Shown here: positions 11,430-22,737 of the stretch, one piece after another | Layout of the letters: the number at the start of each line of letters is the position of its first letter | Numbering within the stretch: the first letter of the stretch is position 1 | Assembly (NCBI GenBank): GCA_964058845.1 | Contig: CAXKVR010000707.1 | Location: 1-54,867 of the forward strand | Origin: Carex sylvatica | Lineage: Eukaryota > Streptophyta > Magnoliopsida > Poales > Cyperaceae | Reading direction: 5' to 3' | DNA length: 54,867 nt | Notes under the pieces: generated by a model | The model's database searches: none | Told to the model about the DNA's origin: nothing | What the model saw: only the letters and a program-made list of their open reading frames with translations | Program-made: the position numbers and the translations under genes

Positions 11430-12590
11430 CTTCTTTTTTTTCTTTTTTTTTGCTTAAGTCATGCCCGTAGGCTACATTACACCAGGTTCCTATACATCAT
11501 TCTCATAGATAAAGAAAAACCATTACATGGGAAAAATAGGATAGGTAAAACCTATGTAAACACCACCCCCCCGCCCCACACACCACAACTGCCTCCCTTT
11601 CTTTGCCAGACAGTCAGCCAATTCATTTTGGCTATGATTTAGAAAGGTGCACTTAAAACCAGCATTTGTCTTCAACAGCTTCCAGATATCAAAGATTTTC
11701 TTTTGACCTCTCCAGTCAACCTCCAGAGGTGGAGCAGAATCAGTGCATGCCACGGCTAGGCCCTTCACAGTCAGTGATGAAACAACATGAATCTAGCCCT
11801 CCTTGTACTTTGTACTGCCTCCTGTATCGCATATAATAAGGCTATTGCTTCTGACTGCAAGTCTGCAATGCACAACAGGATGTAACCTTGCAGCCCTAGT
11901 ATATGACACCAGGGTCCCCAATCGACTAAACACATAACCAATGCCCCCGATCCATCCAAAAACCCAAGAACCATCAACATGACAAATAGTTTCCCCCAGT
12001 GGCTCCTGAGTGTAGAGTTGAGCAGTTGGTACCTTCCTGAGTGCTTTTTCATGTTGCGATAGTACGAGGGACTCCAAGCATATGGCCCTGTGAAACTTTT
12101 GGACCGTCTGCAGAGATACAGCTTTGCCTTGAAATTAAGACCAGGTCATTCCTGCAACGCCACATGGACCAGAGGAGGGAAGCAAAGGTGGACCAGTGTT
12201 CCTTGGGGATGATTTGGGTTATGGCCAAAAGAGCATGTTTGATGTCAGATGGCAATCCATCAGTTCTTAAGCTTAGTTCACTACAGAACCAACTCGACCT
12301 TGTAAAAGCACAACCAAAGGCCAAATGGAACTCATCTTCGTTTGCCTGACCACAGACTAAGCATATCGGTTCACCCCTTCCCAGTCTTGTGTACATGAGA
12401 TGCCCCACTGGCAGTGCTCTGTTTGCCAATTTCCACAAATGCAAACGGACCCTCGGTGGAATATCCCCCTCATACCAGATGCACTTGGAAAGGTTATATA
12501 TCGCACGATGCCAATTAAGCAAGTACAAGGGCTTTTGGTGTCCAGTGCAGCCCAGGCGTCCGATTATCAGATTCAATTTTGATTAATGGA
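11430..12590 (-). mobile_element. 5'-truncated, dead LINE (zf-RVT and RNase H remnant)
   Basis: Read on the minus strand from about 12576, the first block matches the zinc-binding reverse-transcriptase-associated domain (zf-RVT): WHRAIYNLSKCIWYEGDIPP, then a C-x2-C...H-x4-C pattern in ICLVCGQANEDEFHLAFGC. It is followed by an RNase H domain: CHVDGSW (about 11970-11990), QSEAIALLYAI (about 11830-11865) and ELADCLAKKGR (about 11595-11625). The RNase H domain is split across frames by at least one frameshift near 11860, and the catalytic RT domain is absent. A T-rich run at 11430-11449 on the plus strand corresponds to a 3' A-tail. The domain order fits plant L1-type LINEs carrying RNase H. No target duplication could be fixed. 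Confidence 0.8.
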
Positions 12591-13193
12591 TGTATAACGG
12601 ATCCGATATAACATTTAATGTCGTAAGAGAAGAAAATTTGACGGACATCAGACGGAACAAAAGTATATGAGAGAAAGAATGATAAAGAAAAGGGTAGAAG
12701 GTTATAAATTTATAATAGTTTTCAAGTGAATTTTAAAGTCACAAATACTACTATTTACATATTGTAGAGTTAAGAGTGGATAAATAAGTGAGTTTTTATA
12801 ATTTTAAAGGACAAATATGATATTATAAAAAATTTGAGGAGGAAATAAGTAATATTAAAAGTTTCTGAGGGGTCACGGGAAATTCGAATTCATATCCTCT
12901 GTATTAACTCAACGTGCGTTAATAGATATGGACCGCCCGATTGAGATCCGTACTAAATACTAATATTAAAGGGCTCCGATCTTGATCAGAAAGAAATGAA
13001 CCAAATTTTGCACGAGCTAATTGAATCCTACGTGGACGGTGGAGAGGCCAAATCGCATGCCTCTTTAATTAGGTATAATTTTTTTTTGGTATTTCAAATT
13101 CAAGTGGCAAAAGCTCTTAAACGCTTTTGATTAAGCGAAGCACCGTTTTCTTTCGCTTCCTGAATTAATTAATTTTATTTTCGTAATCACAAG
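12591..13193. other. Spacer upstream of VPS52
   Basis: AT-rich sequence upstream of the VPS52 start codon. It contains a partial MITE copy (see 12882-12990) and presumably the VPS52 promoter, for which no clear TATA box stands out. Confidence 0.4.
12882..12990. mobile_element. Partial copy of the 46.5-kb MITE family
   Basis: AATTCATATCCTCTGTATTAACTC, then a GGACCGCCCGAT block and AATATTAAAGGGC, match in order one half of the element at 46538-46726 read in the opposite orientation. The other terminus is not found, so this copy is truncated. It lies about 200 bp upstream of VPS52. Confidence 0.55.
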
Positions 13194-16100
13194 ATGCATG
13201 CCATTACGAGAACGAGATTTGAAGAGCTTTTTGGTGCAGATTCTGATTCTGGCTACGATTTTGCCAGGTTAAATCTATAATACATCATTTGGTATTTCTT
13301 CAAAACTTTGAGAATTGTATCAAAGCGTTTGAAATTTTATACTTTTTCTCTGTAGCGATGATCTATCCCTTGATGGACTGGATGAAGAACTAAATGGAGG
13401 AGAGAATGAATATGTGAGTTTAGTTTGATATACCCATACTAGATACTTTGTAGAACTGGTTTGAGTGAGGCTATGGTACTATGCAGCATATTGGTCGGTA
13501 CCACAGTGACAAATGAATAGTTCGGGTTCGGTTCGGGTGGGGTTCAAAATTCATTATTAGGGAATAATTCGGTAAAGCCAAAAAAAAGACACCCAACCTT
13601 CCCCCCACCCCAAAAAAAAAAACGCATTTTTTTTGCGAATAATTCGTGATTGGTGTTTTATTCGCAAATAAAACGTATTATACATTTTTTTGTGTTTCAT
13701 TCGGTTTGAAAACGTCAAAAAAAATGAATTATACGCGAATAATACGTATACCATGTTACTATGGTCTGTACTATGGATCAATATCTCTATTTTCAAAGTT
13801 CAAATAGTTGATTTGAACCATTCAACATCATCTCAATTTTACATTTTTTATAATTTTTTTTATTTTGCTAGGTAGAAAATCACTTGATCTAAAAATTCTA
13901 CACCATTTAAAAGTACTGATTTGTTACCTATCTAGAAAAATAGTAAAAAAATTTTAAAATGTAAAATTTAGTCAGCAAGTATATTTTCATACAGAGATCA
14001 TTGTGAACGGTTTAGATCGACTATTTGAACTTTATAAAAGAAGATATTGATCCTATGGACTAATATGTGCTCAGCATAGTACCATAGCCTCACTCAACTG
14101 GTTTTATTATTATTGTTATTTTTTATCAATTTGATAGTATTTCTCTTGCTCATGCTTTAGGAAGTGGCATATATTTTAGCCACTGGTATAAAACAAAAGG
14201 AGTACATAAGAGGAGTGGAGAACAGTTTGCGCCAAAATGAACAGAATTTCATTAAGGTATGACAAAAAAAAATTTTTTTTTTTTTTTTTCTTTTAGTTCA
14301 CTTCTCTATTCTTTTGTCTTGCAATACTCAATTAACTTTCCCTTTTTTTTAGAAATTTGCAAAGGGGTCCTCTTGTTGTCGAATTGAAAGCAAATGGTGG
14401 CTATATAGTTTTCTAGGCATTTGTAGATAGCCCGAAAGTATCAGTATATGGGATGTTTCAATTTTTCCAATAAAAGACGTTGCATTTTGCAAAAGCTGAA
14501 ATTTAGGCATTCATTTACTGAATTCATGGGTATTTGGGGATTTTTTTTTTTTTGGCAAATTATGCGTCTTTTTTTTTATGGTAGGATTATATTGGAGAGA
14601 ATGACAACTTTCTTCTATTGCATGCGAAAATTGAAGACTGTGATCTTGTTTTCACTGAAATAGCATCTATCTTAAGCAGTTTTGAGGTAAATAATGAGTT
14701 ACCTTTGATCTGTAATAAGTACATACAAACTTAGAAACCGACATACACACACCCCTTTATTTGATGAACTCAGTTTTAATTTATAAAAATAATGCTTAGG
14801 AGGCCTATGGTTAACATTTAACAGAGCATACCATTTCTATCACAGTGAAGGGAAGCTTTGCTGCTTTTTTTAATGTATCTCAGAAAAGTTTGGTTGTTGT
14901 CTGAAAAATGTTTGCTCTAATTTTTGAAACAAATATTTAGGGAAAAATATTCTTTGTGTGATTACTTCTATAATAGCTCCCTGGCTTATAATGTGATTTC
15001 TATATTGTAGAACTTGTGAATTTTTTGCAGTTTTTTTGCAGGGTTTCTTGTATCATTGGTAAGCTTTTCAGTATTAGTTTTCATAATCTGTAGAAAATTG
15101 CAAAGTTGTTTCTATGAGTTGGAAGTTCTGATTGAATGGGATTACATGGAAAAATTAAACCATGAATGGACCACTCTAATTGTAAGCTAACTCCTTTAAC
15201 AGGCACAGATTGGATTATTGAGTTCAGAAATTACAAATCTAAGGGAGGAATCAACAGCTATGGGGATGAAGCTAAGAAATCGAAAGGTAATCAGTACAGC
15301 GGTCGTTTTCAAATATTTTTAAAGTTTTAACCTATGATATTTGTGAAATATTGAATTCCAGCCGATGCAAAGCTTTTGACTAATTGAAACCAGGAACCAG
15401 ACACACATGTAATTAACTTGTTGTGTCTCAATTGATATACTCTTTGCAAGCTCTTAAAAAACTCTATTAAACTTGCGATTAAACCTATTAAACAGTTTTT
15501 GGACACTCCGGCGTAAAAATTCTCTAAAGATGTCTTCCCGTTTAATAACAATTAAACAACGATTTAATTGATTAAACCATAAATGACCTCCTGCTGTTAA
15601 ACAATTTTTTACAGCTTGCCTCTTTGTGGGGTTTTTTATTTGATTTGAATTGTGTTCGTTTTCAGCTTTTAGAGGTAAAATTAGCAAAATTTATAGAAGA
15701 TATAATAGCTTCTCCGAGAATGGTCGATACCACTATTGATGGAGAGGTACAGTTTATAGGAGGTATCTGTACCAGGTTTGAGCACTTTGTTTATTTGGTC
15801 AAAAGCAACATGTCAGTGCTTACTTGCATAAGGTACTTTAGTTAGAACTTAGAAGCAACTTCTGTTATACAGCATATGCCTTTCAGATGATCAAGATATA
15901 TCATGTTGACCAGTATAAAACAAAAGGAATCTCATTTGCTCCTCAAAATCAACCTTAGCACGATGACATGTTTTTCTTTTCATGTTTTTAGATAAGCAGT
16001 TGTTTGGTCATCTTGTACATGGTGAAGGTTGTAGAGGTTTATTTGTCATATTTTGCATGTGGGACATTATATTCCTACCTTTTGTGGACTTTCTGCATAA

Positions 16101-19100
16101 CATTTCCTGTTTTGTGGATACATATATTTCGGCCGTTTGCAAAGGTGTATGCGGAGTTGCCATAATGATTTAACTTATTTTTTAAGATATGAACTGGTTC
16201 TTCTTGATTAATTTGGCAATCCAATTTTGGTTGATAGGTAAATGAAGAATACTTGAAAAATCTTGAGGTATTGAGTAAAAAATTGAAATTTGTTGAGGTT
16301 GATTTGATGATTAATTCCTCGATGGCTCTGAAAGAAGTTAAACCGGAGCTTGAAAGGCTCAAACAAAAGGCTGTAGAAAAGGTGTATTTCTATCATCTTT
16401 TTTTAACTTTCTATATTTGTTGTTTTTGACTTATTTCAATAATAAATACCAATTGACTGGTTATTCTATCAGTATGATCCTGTACCAGTTGACCATCTTT
16501 AGTGCATTTTTGGGTTCCTTGGCTTGTTTGGTGAAGAAATCATAGGTTCAACGAGGATAAATAAATTTTCTATAAGGGATGTTGGTTTTTAAAAGATCCG
16601 ACTGACCTGAGACGGGCCGAGTTGGGTTACATCTAGACCCTAACTGAGTGATATGCACAAATAAATTTACACTATTCACTTATATTATACAAATAACACA
16701 TCCATTTATACTAAAGCCAAAATATGCATATTTGATAACTTTCTGCAGATAAGTCTTTTTTAATTGTTTTCCATGTCAACGTTATTTCGAATCATTTTTA
16801 AAATTTTGTTAATATCTAAAGGAAAAAAGATGTCTCCATTCCCACTAAATTCAACCTAGTCGATTGCTAAGGACTAGGGAATTACTGATTTGCAGTTGCT
16901 TATGTTCTCTCTTTTTGAAGGCTTCTCAGTTTATAATAGAGATGTTTAATGACCTGACAAATCCCAATACAAATATCCAGATCATGCAAGAAAATGTTCT
17001 TTTAAAATATAAGTGAGTCTATCATTTCACACTTTTCTTCTCTTTAGGCATGCATTTCCTTTATTTCATTTGCTAGTAGTTTACAGGTGACCTCAGTTGA
17101 GATATACTTTTGCAGGTATATAATTACTTTCCTCAAGGAACATGACATGGAGACATACAAAAATGTTTGTAAAAGCTATATTGATACTATGAACAAGGTA
17201 GACCGCTGCTCTTTTAAATGTTCATTTTATAATTCATTTTTCCTTGTTTGATTTTGTTGTTACTCTGCCAAGCAGGTGTTACGGACACACTTTAGTGTTT
17301 ATATTAAAGCACTGGAGAGGTTGCAACTGCAGATAGCCACATCAAGTGATTTTTGCAATTTTGACACCAGGAGCAACTATTTTTCTCTGAAAACGAATGA
17401 GCAGTTGAAAAGCCGGTCTTCTATTTTTTCCTTGGGGGATAGACTAGACATTTTAAAGGTTAATTAATCTCGTTCTTTATCTTAGTTGATTTTAGAGAGG
17501 CTTTTTGAAAGGGACAAATCTTTGAAATCAATTATTTTCAAAATTAATACTGTACTTTATCCAAACCTTAGATTAAATCTTTATTGTCGATACATTTTCT
17601 AATCGTAGGCCTCCCTCTTGCTGTAGAAGACTTCTATAAAAGAGTATACTATGTATATTGAGTTGGAATTGAAGTTCTCAATTAAGGATTTTAATTAATT
17701 ATATGATATTCCTAGAGTAAGGCTATAGTGATATGCATAATACAGATTGGCCTACGCTCTGAATTCACATCTCCGTAATCAAAGTCTAAACTGTTGATCC
17801 AAACCACTCAACATGATCTTCATATGAAAATGTACCTAGAGAACAAATATAATATTTCTTTAAAAATTTTTACTATTTTTTTAGATAGAAAATCGGTTGA
17901 TCAAAGATTCCGGATAATCAGAAAGTAATCATTTTTTACCTGTCTAAAAGTTAATTGAAAAATTCTAAAAAATGTCAAAATTTGTCTCCAAGTACATTTT
18001 CAGGATATCATGTTGAGCGGTTCAGATTGACAATTTAAACTTTAAAAATAGTGATTTGGATCCATAGCACCATCGCCTCACTCGATATAACTAATATTAT
18101 CACTGTCCATTTCAATTAAAATAGTTGAACACTTTTGGCAAAGCATTCACATGATAGACTATTTGATTATTTGTTTCCTTCTTTGTAGAAAATTGATCAG
18201 CCAACACTGATTCCAGATATATCTGAGGCAAATTCCCTTAAGTACCCTTATGAAGCTCTTTTTAGGAGTTTATACAAGCTAATGATGGATACAGCTAGCT
18301 CAGAGTATAAACTATACTATCCCTTCAATTCAATTATTTAATTTTGTTTCATAGGACTACCATGGTTTAATGTTATAAAAGTTCCATATTTTAGGTACCT
18401 CTTTGTTGAGGCCTTTTTTGAAGACGGTCCCCTATTTTATGAAGTATTTTCTGGTATGTATTTCCAGAGCATCAACTTTGGTGCATCTATTTGAAACTAT
18501 AGTACATATGTGTTTTGTTAATTAATTGTATTTTATTATTTTCAGGTTCGTTTTCCATTATAAATGAACACTTAGATCATGTTCTTCCTAATTGCTATGA
18601 TGCTATATGTTTGATGCTTATGATTTGCATAACAAGAAATCACCAGGTAGTGAAGCAATCACACATTTCCTCAACTCTAATTATATTTTAGTTGTTAGCT
18701 TTTACAGCAATAATATCTGGTTCTTTTTTTCACATTCAGGTGAAATTATGTAACAGAAGGATCCCTTGTCTTGGGTCATATTTTGACAAGGTTTGTAGTA
18801 ATTTTCATTTGAACAGCTTTTGATCGCATATGATTAATGGTATTATGATTTAGAAGTTTTTGTAAAGAAGAAAAATAAAAAATAAAAAGGAGTGAGAGGG
18901 ACCCATGATAGTACCATAATAATCTCAATAATATAGACTAGGCTTGTTTAACTAAGCGTATACTTTGATAGTTTATACCACCGTAATGAAGACTAACTTG
19001 ATTTATTCACGACTGTCAGATCTTTATACGTCTGTGGCCACATTTCAAAACAGTCCTTGACATGCATCTTCAAAGTTTAAGAAATTTTGATGTGAAAACT

Positions 19101-20800
19101 ATATGGGAAAATGATATTCATCCCCACTACATTATAAGATGCTATGCTGAGCTAATAGCATCTCTTATGCAGCTTAATTGTGAGTATGGAGATAACCAGG
19201 TTAGCTTAATCACATCAAAATTCATTTTGATTTTATTTTTGTATTTTTTTACAAATTTACCCAAATTTGGTTGTATGGAGATGACTCATCCTTCAGACTG
19301 ATGTGATGGAGGTATTTCTATCAAATTTGACAACTTTGCCCCTACTTCCAAAACCTTGTTTCTCTGTATTCATTCAAGGTAAAAATACATGAAAGCGGAT
19401 TTTTGTGCTGGGTTTCAAGTTTGTATGTACCAGTTAGTAGGAGTTGGTTTGATTTGGGTCGAGATATAAAAATTAGGGGTTATTTCAACATTCGACACCT
19501 TTAGTGAACTAAACTTTTCTTTTAACGATTAGATGTAATTTGCATATAGGCAAACTAGTTTTGGGTGGAAAAAGTATAAGAAACAATGGGCTTGCTTACA
19601 AGTACAGTAAAACGTGGGTGCAATAGGCAAATAGCTGTTATTTTCTGATCTTATTAAGTACCTTAATCTTTGTATAATTTGTGAAGCTTGGAATAAACTT
19701 GGAGAGGCTTCAACTAGCTCTAGATGGTCTACTTGTTAGATTGGCTATCAAGTTTAGGAGGCTCAAGTTGCAAAACTTGTTCCTTTTAAATAACTATGAC
19801 ATGATTATTGGAATTTTGAAGGTTATTATCTCTCCTGCTTAATACAAAACACTGATGTTAATTATTGCAGAACCTCAAATGAACAATGTATACACATGAA
19901 AATCAGATACATATGAATTTGATGAGATATACATTTACTATAAATAAAAAAAAGGGATGCGAACTGTCTCCTATAATCCTAAAGGTATCAGAAAACCAGC
20001 CATTTTGGCCCTGCTTTAGAAGTGAATGCTTGACACTTCTTATTTATAGGGGATTACATGGTAATTTTTAGTTTTGTAGGGGCATATGTGAAAAATTACT
20101 AAAAATTTCTAATTTCCTAATTTTATTACATAGGAAGCTGGTGTAGAAAATGGAGGGAAAGAACTCATATACTTTGGAGAAAAGCTCGAGTGTAATATGA
20201 TTTCTTTTGTGGTAGACTTCTACATAGCCTTTCACCTATCTGTCTTTTTCACAAATCTTTAGGAAAATAATAAACTGTCGAATTCAATTTAATTTAATCT
20301 TCTTTAAGACATGCATGAAAATAGATTCAATCATGTTGTTTTACCTTTAATGCAGGAAGAGTTGCTCAGGGATCACTTTGGAGATCTAATCAATTTCGTC
20401 AGATCCTATGTTTGTATGTGCTCAAACTCTTTATCTTACCCCAAAACATGTCTGATTTAATTTCAAAAGGTTGAGCAATTACACTATTTGTTGTTCAGCT
20501 GAAGACCTAATTTCATACAAAACTCAACCGATGTTATCAAATGTGGAGACAGTAGTTAAAGACTTTGCGGTAAAATGGAAAAGGGCACTGGAGGTGATGC
20601 ACAAAGAGGTAATAACCTCATGTAGCAACCTCTTATGTGGAATGGAGATACTGAAGGCAGCCATGGCACAGCTTCTCAATCACTACAACAGGCTCTCTGA
20701 ATGTGTCAAGCTGATACCCGGCAGTTCTGCGCTAAACAAAAACTTGGTCTCCATCAGCTCTATTTCGTATGAAATACGTAAATATTCTAGGACTTTATAG
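13194..20800 (+). CDS. VPS52: VPS52, GARP/EARP vesicle-tethering subunit, 19 exons
   Basis: Exons: 13194-13267, 13356-13413, 14161-14256, 14585-14686, 15203-15286, 15666-15746, 16238-16381, 16921-17012, 17116-17197, 17276-17458, 18189-18304, 18395-18453, 18546-18646, 18740-18790, 19020-19199, 19687-19821, 20134-20211, 20356-20413, 20499-20800. Together they give an uninterrupted 691-residue frame, against about 707 in Arabidopsis VPS52 (POKY POLLEN TUBE). Diagnostic blocks include VNEEYLKNLEVLSKKLKFVE, KYKYIITFLKEHDMETYKN, YIDTMNKVLRTHF, SLKYPYEALFRSLYKLMMDT, IHPHYIIRCYAELIASLMQL and the end SYEIRKYSRTL. The first ~220 residues form the conserved coiled-coil region that joins VPS51/53/54. GARP tethers endosome-derived vesicles at the trans-Golgi network; in Arabidopsis it is needed for pollen-tube growth. 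One segment (FGEKLECNMISFVEELL) departs from the usual family sequence, so this may be a diverged copy. Introns 2 and 11 hold MITEs. Confidence 0.93.
13463..14095. mobile_element. MULE-like MITE, copy 1 (VPS52 intron 2)
   Basis: The terminal repeat GAGTGAGGCTATGGTACTAT (22 bp exact) is mirrored at the right end. The element is flanked by a perfect 9-bp direct repeat AACTGGTTT at 13454-13462 and 14096-14104. A 9-bp duplication points to the Mutator superfamily. Internal sequence (TTCAAATAGTTGATTTGAAC and the AGGTAGAAAATCACTTGATC region) is shared with copy 2. It is ~265 bp longer than copy 2 owing to an internal insertion. Confidence 0.85.
13500..13765. mobile_element. Probable nested insertion in MITE copy 1
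   Basis: This block interrupts the left part of copy 1 and is absent from copy 2 and from the mirrored right arm. Its ends are imperfectly inverted (ACCACAGTGACA and TGTTACTATGGT). The interior carries TTCGGGTTCGGTTCGGG and repeated GAATAATTCG-type words. No clean target duplication was found, so boundaries are approximate. Confidence 0.4.
17715..18083. mobile_element. MULE-like MITE, copy 2 (VPS52 intron 11)
   Basis: The 369-bp element starts GAGTAAGGCTATAGTGATAT and ends ATAGCACCATCGCCTCACTC, matching the termini of copy 1. The flanks GATATTCCTA (17705-17714) and GATATAACTA (18084-18093) agree at 8 of 10 positions, consistent with an aged target duplication. It is older or less conserved than copy 1. 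Confidence 0.75.
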
Positions 20801-22060
20801 GATTTTTTTTTTTAAATGATATTAAAAAATGACTAAAAACCTTTAGATTTGGTACAATGTGAGCAATTCTGTTGATATGTTGATAATTATTCTTTGTTTA
20901 TTGATACTCTAGAAAACAAAAATGTTTTTCCTTTTAATATGAGTCTAAACTAGAAACTATAACAAAAGAAAATGCGCAGTAAAATTAGGTTAGATGCATC
21001 ATGCATGTTATCCATTTTAGGTTCTTATTATGTTAGGCCAAATCTTAGCACAGTAAAATGGGGATACACGACCTTGGGCCAAATCTTAGCTTATAAGTGA
21101 CAAATTACAATCTGATAGTCTAATTGTAACAATTGTTGTAAATAACAGTATGTACTTGTTGGACGGATAGAGTATTGTCAAACAATTAATTAAAAATAAT
21201 TGACTGATTAGTCGAAAAAATCTGTGACAGTTTGATCGCCACCAATGACTAATCGACTGTTTAATCGATCTAAAGAAACGTTTTTTACAACACTTTAGAT
21301 TGAAACTACAGAAATCTTCTTTGGTTCTAATTGATGTCCTTGACAAATCAGCGTCTCTGGGCTCTGGCTGAGATAGTGAGATGACATAAAAGAGATCGCC
21401 TCCGGTGCTCTCCAGCTCCTCAGCGCTCTCCCTCTCCTATCCTGGCACTGCGGTACCCAGCTGTCAGCGACTCATTCTGATCAACGGGCAGGGGCAACAT
21501 TAAAACCGAGGGTCCCATCTGCAGCGTTGTTTCCTTTAAAATTTCACTGCCCGCGTTCCTTTTTGTTCTGACCGAACAGCCCAGACCTTCATCTTCTTCT
21601 TCACGACTTCGGGTCAGAATTGACCCGTGCCCGACTGGGACGTGTCTCGTGACAGATTGATTTGGTCCGATCATTAGACAGCCCCCGATTTCTCTCGATT
21701 CAAATCAAAGTTATTAATAGAATTTCTCCTGTTCTTTTTTTTAGGGGAAGTCCGTAAATAATTTTTACTAAATAAAAAGGAAAAAAAATATATATTTATG
21801 TTTTATAATTATTCATTAATTGAACAGATGGAAAACCCATCAAATGAAAATTCACAAAAAAAATCAAGTGTTGAATGAATAGAATGAAAAAAATTGGCCC
21901 AAGATTCATCATCACTCATCAAAATTGGCACGATAGACTATAACAAGGGGAACAATTTGGGTCCATCACTTACGTCCAATTCGCTTTAAGATCCGTGCGC
22001 GCAAATATTAAAGCGGACTCATTCCCTTGTCTTAATTCCGACTCTCGCTAACCCAGTCCA
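20801..22060. other. Intergenic region between VPS52 and eIF3b
   Basis: AT-rich for the most part, with a GC-richer patch at about 21360-21690. The patch carries an open minus-strand frame without recognisable similarity. No gene is supported. Confidence 0.5.
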
Positions 22061-22737
22061 GTCGCGCACGACCCATCACAGCAACTTAGCAACAGCATCA
22101 CCACAACCGCCTACGGCCGCTTCTCTCGCTAATACCAACAGCGTCCGCTTCTCTTCTCTCTCCATTCTCCAAGGTATAATCTATTCTGTGAATTTGTCTG
22201 CATTTTTCATTTACTTCCTGTTGATACTGATCCGATTCAAACTTTGTTAATAATGTTACATTTTCATGGCTTTTTCCTGTTTAGGACTGAACTTCTTTTG
22301 TTCCCTTAACCTATGGTTCTATGGTGTATGTTTTTGTACATAGTTACAATTTCAGTTTCTATATTAATTTTATAAAATCTAATTGACATGTACTGTTTGG
22401 TTGTTAAATTATGTCAAATTTAAAGAGTTGGACATTTATGCATGCCCTCAATTAATTAACACAAATATTTTCAGTGCTTGGTTTTATTACTCTTTTGTTG
22501 TTGTTTAATATGCAAAAGAAGGTGCGCCCTCTTATCTTCTTACTTTGCCCAATAGCATTATCTGTAAATTAACTGGTAGGCTTTTTTGTTATCGTTCAAC
22601 ATTGATTTGCATTTCTTATCTATTGAATTGAATTTTATTCTCATAAGTTTTGTTTCTGATCAGAGTGTAACCCATCCATCGATCATTGCCCTAGAGCTAG
22701 TAATCTTCTCTTCATTCTTCAAGGTAACCTTCTGGAA
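22061..22737 (+). promoter_or_regulatory. eIF3b 5' UTR with leader intron
   Basis: A CT-rich leader (about 22080-22173) ends CTCCAAG at a good donor (GTATAA at 22174). A matching acceptor TTTCTGATCAG ends at 22663, followed by ~74 bp of leader up to the ATG at 22738. A 490-bp leader intron is common in highly expressed plant translation genes. The transcription start is not fixed. Confidence 0.5.

Noticed and set aside
11403..11642. 79-codon plus-strand frame overlapping the LINE tail
   Set aside because: Antisense to the RNase H remnant and across the T-rich tail; a shadow frame.
15042..15050. Possible 9-bp microexon (GGTTTCTTG) in VPS52 after a good acceptor
   Set aside because: Joining the exon ending SSFE (14686) directly to AQIG (15203) keeps frame and matches the family pattern SGFQAEIG. 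The word is followed by TA, not a GT donor.
21420..21674. 84-codon minus-strand frame in a GC-rich patch
   Set aside because: No recognisable motif, no leader or TATA, and composition alone explains the open frame.
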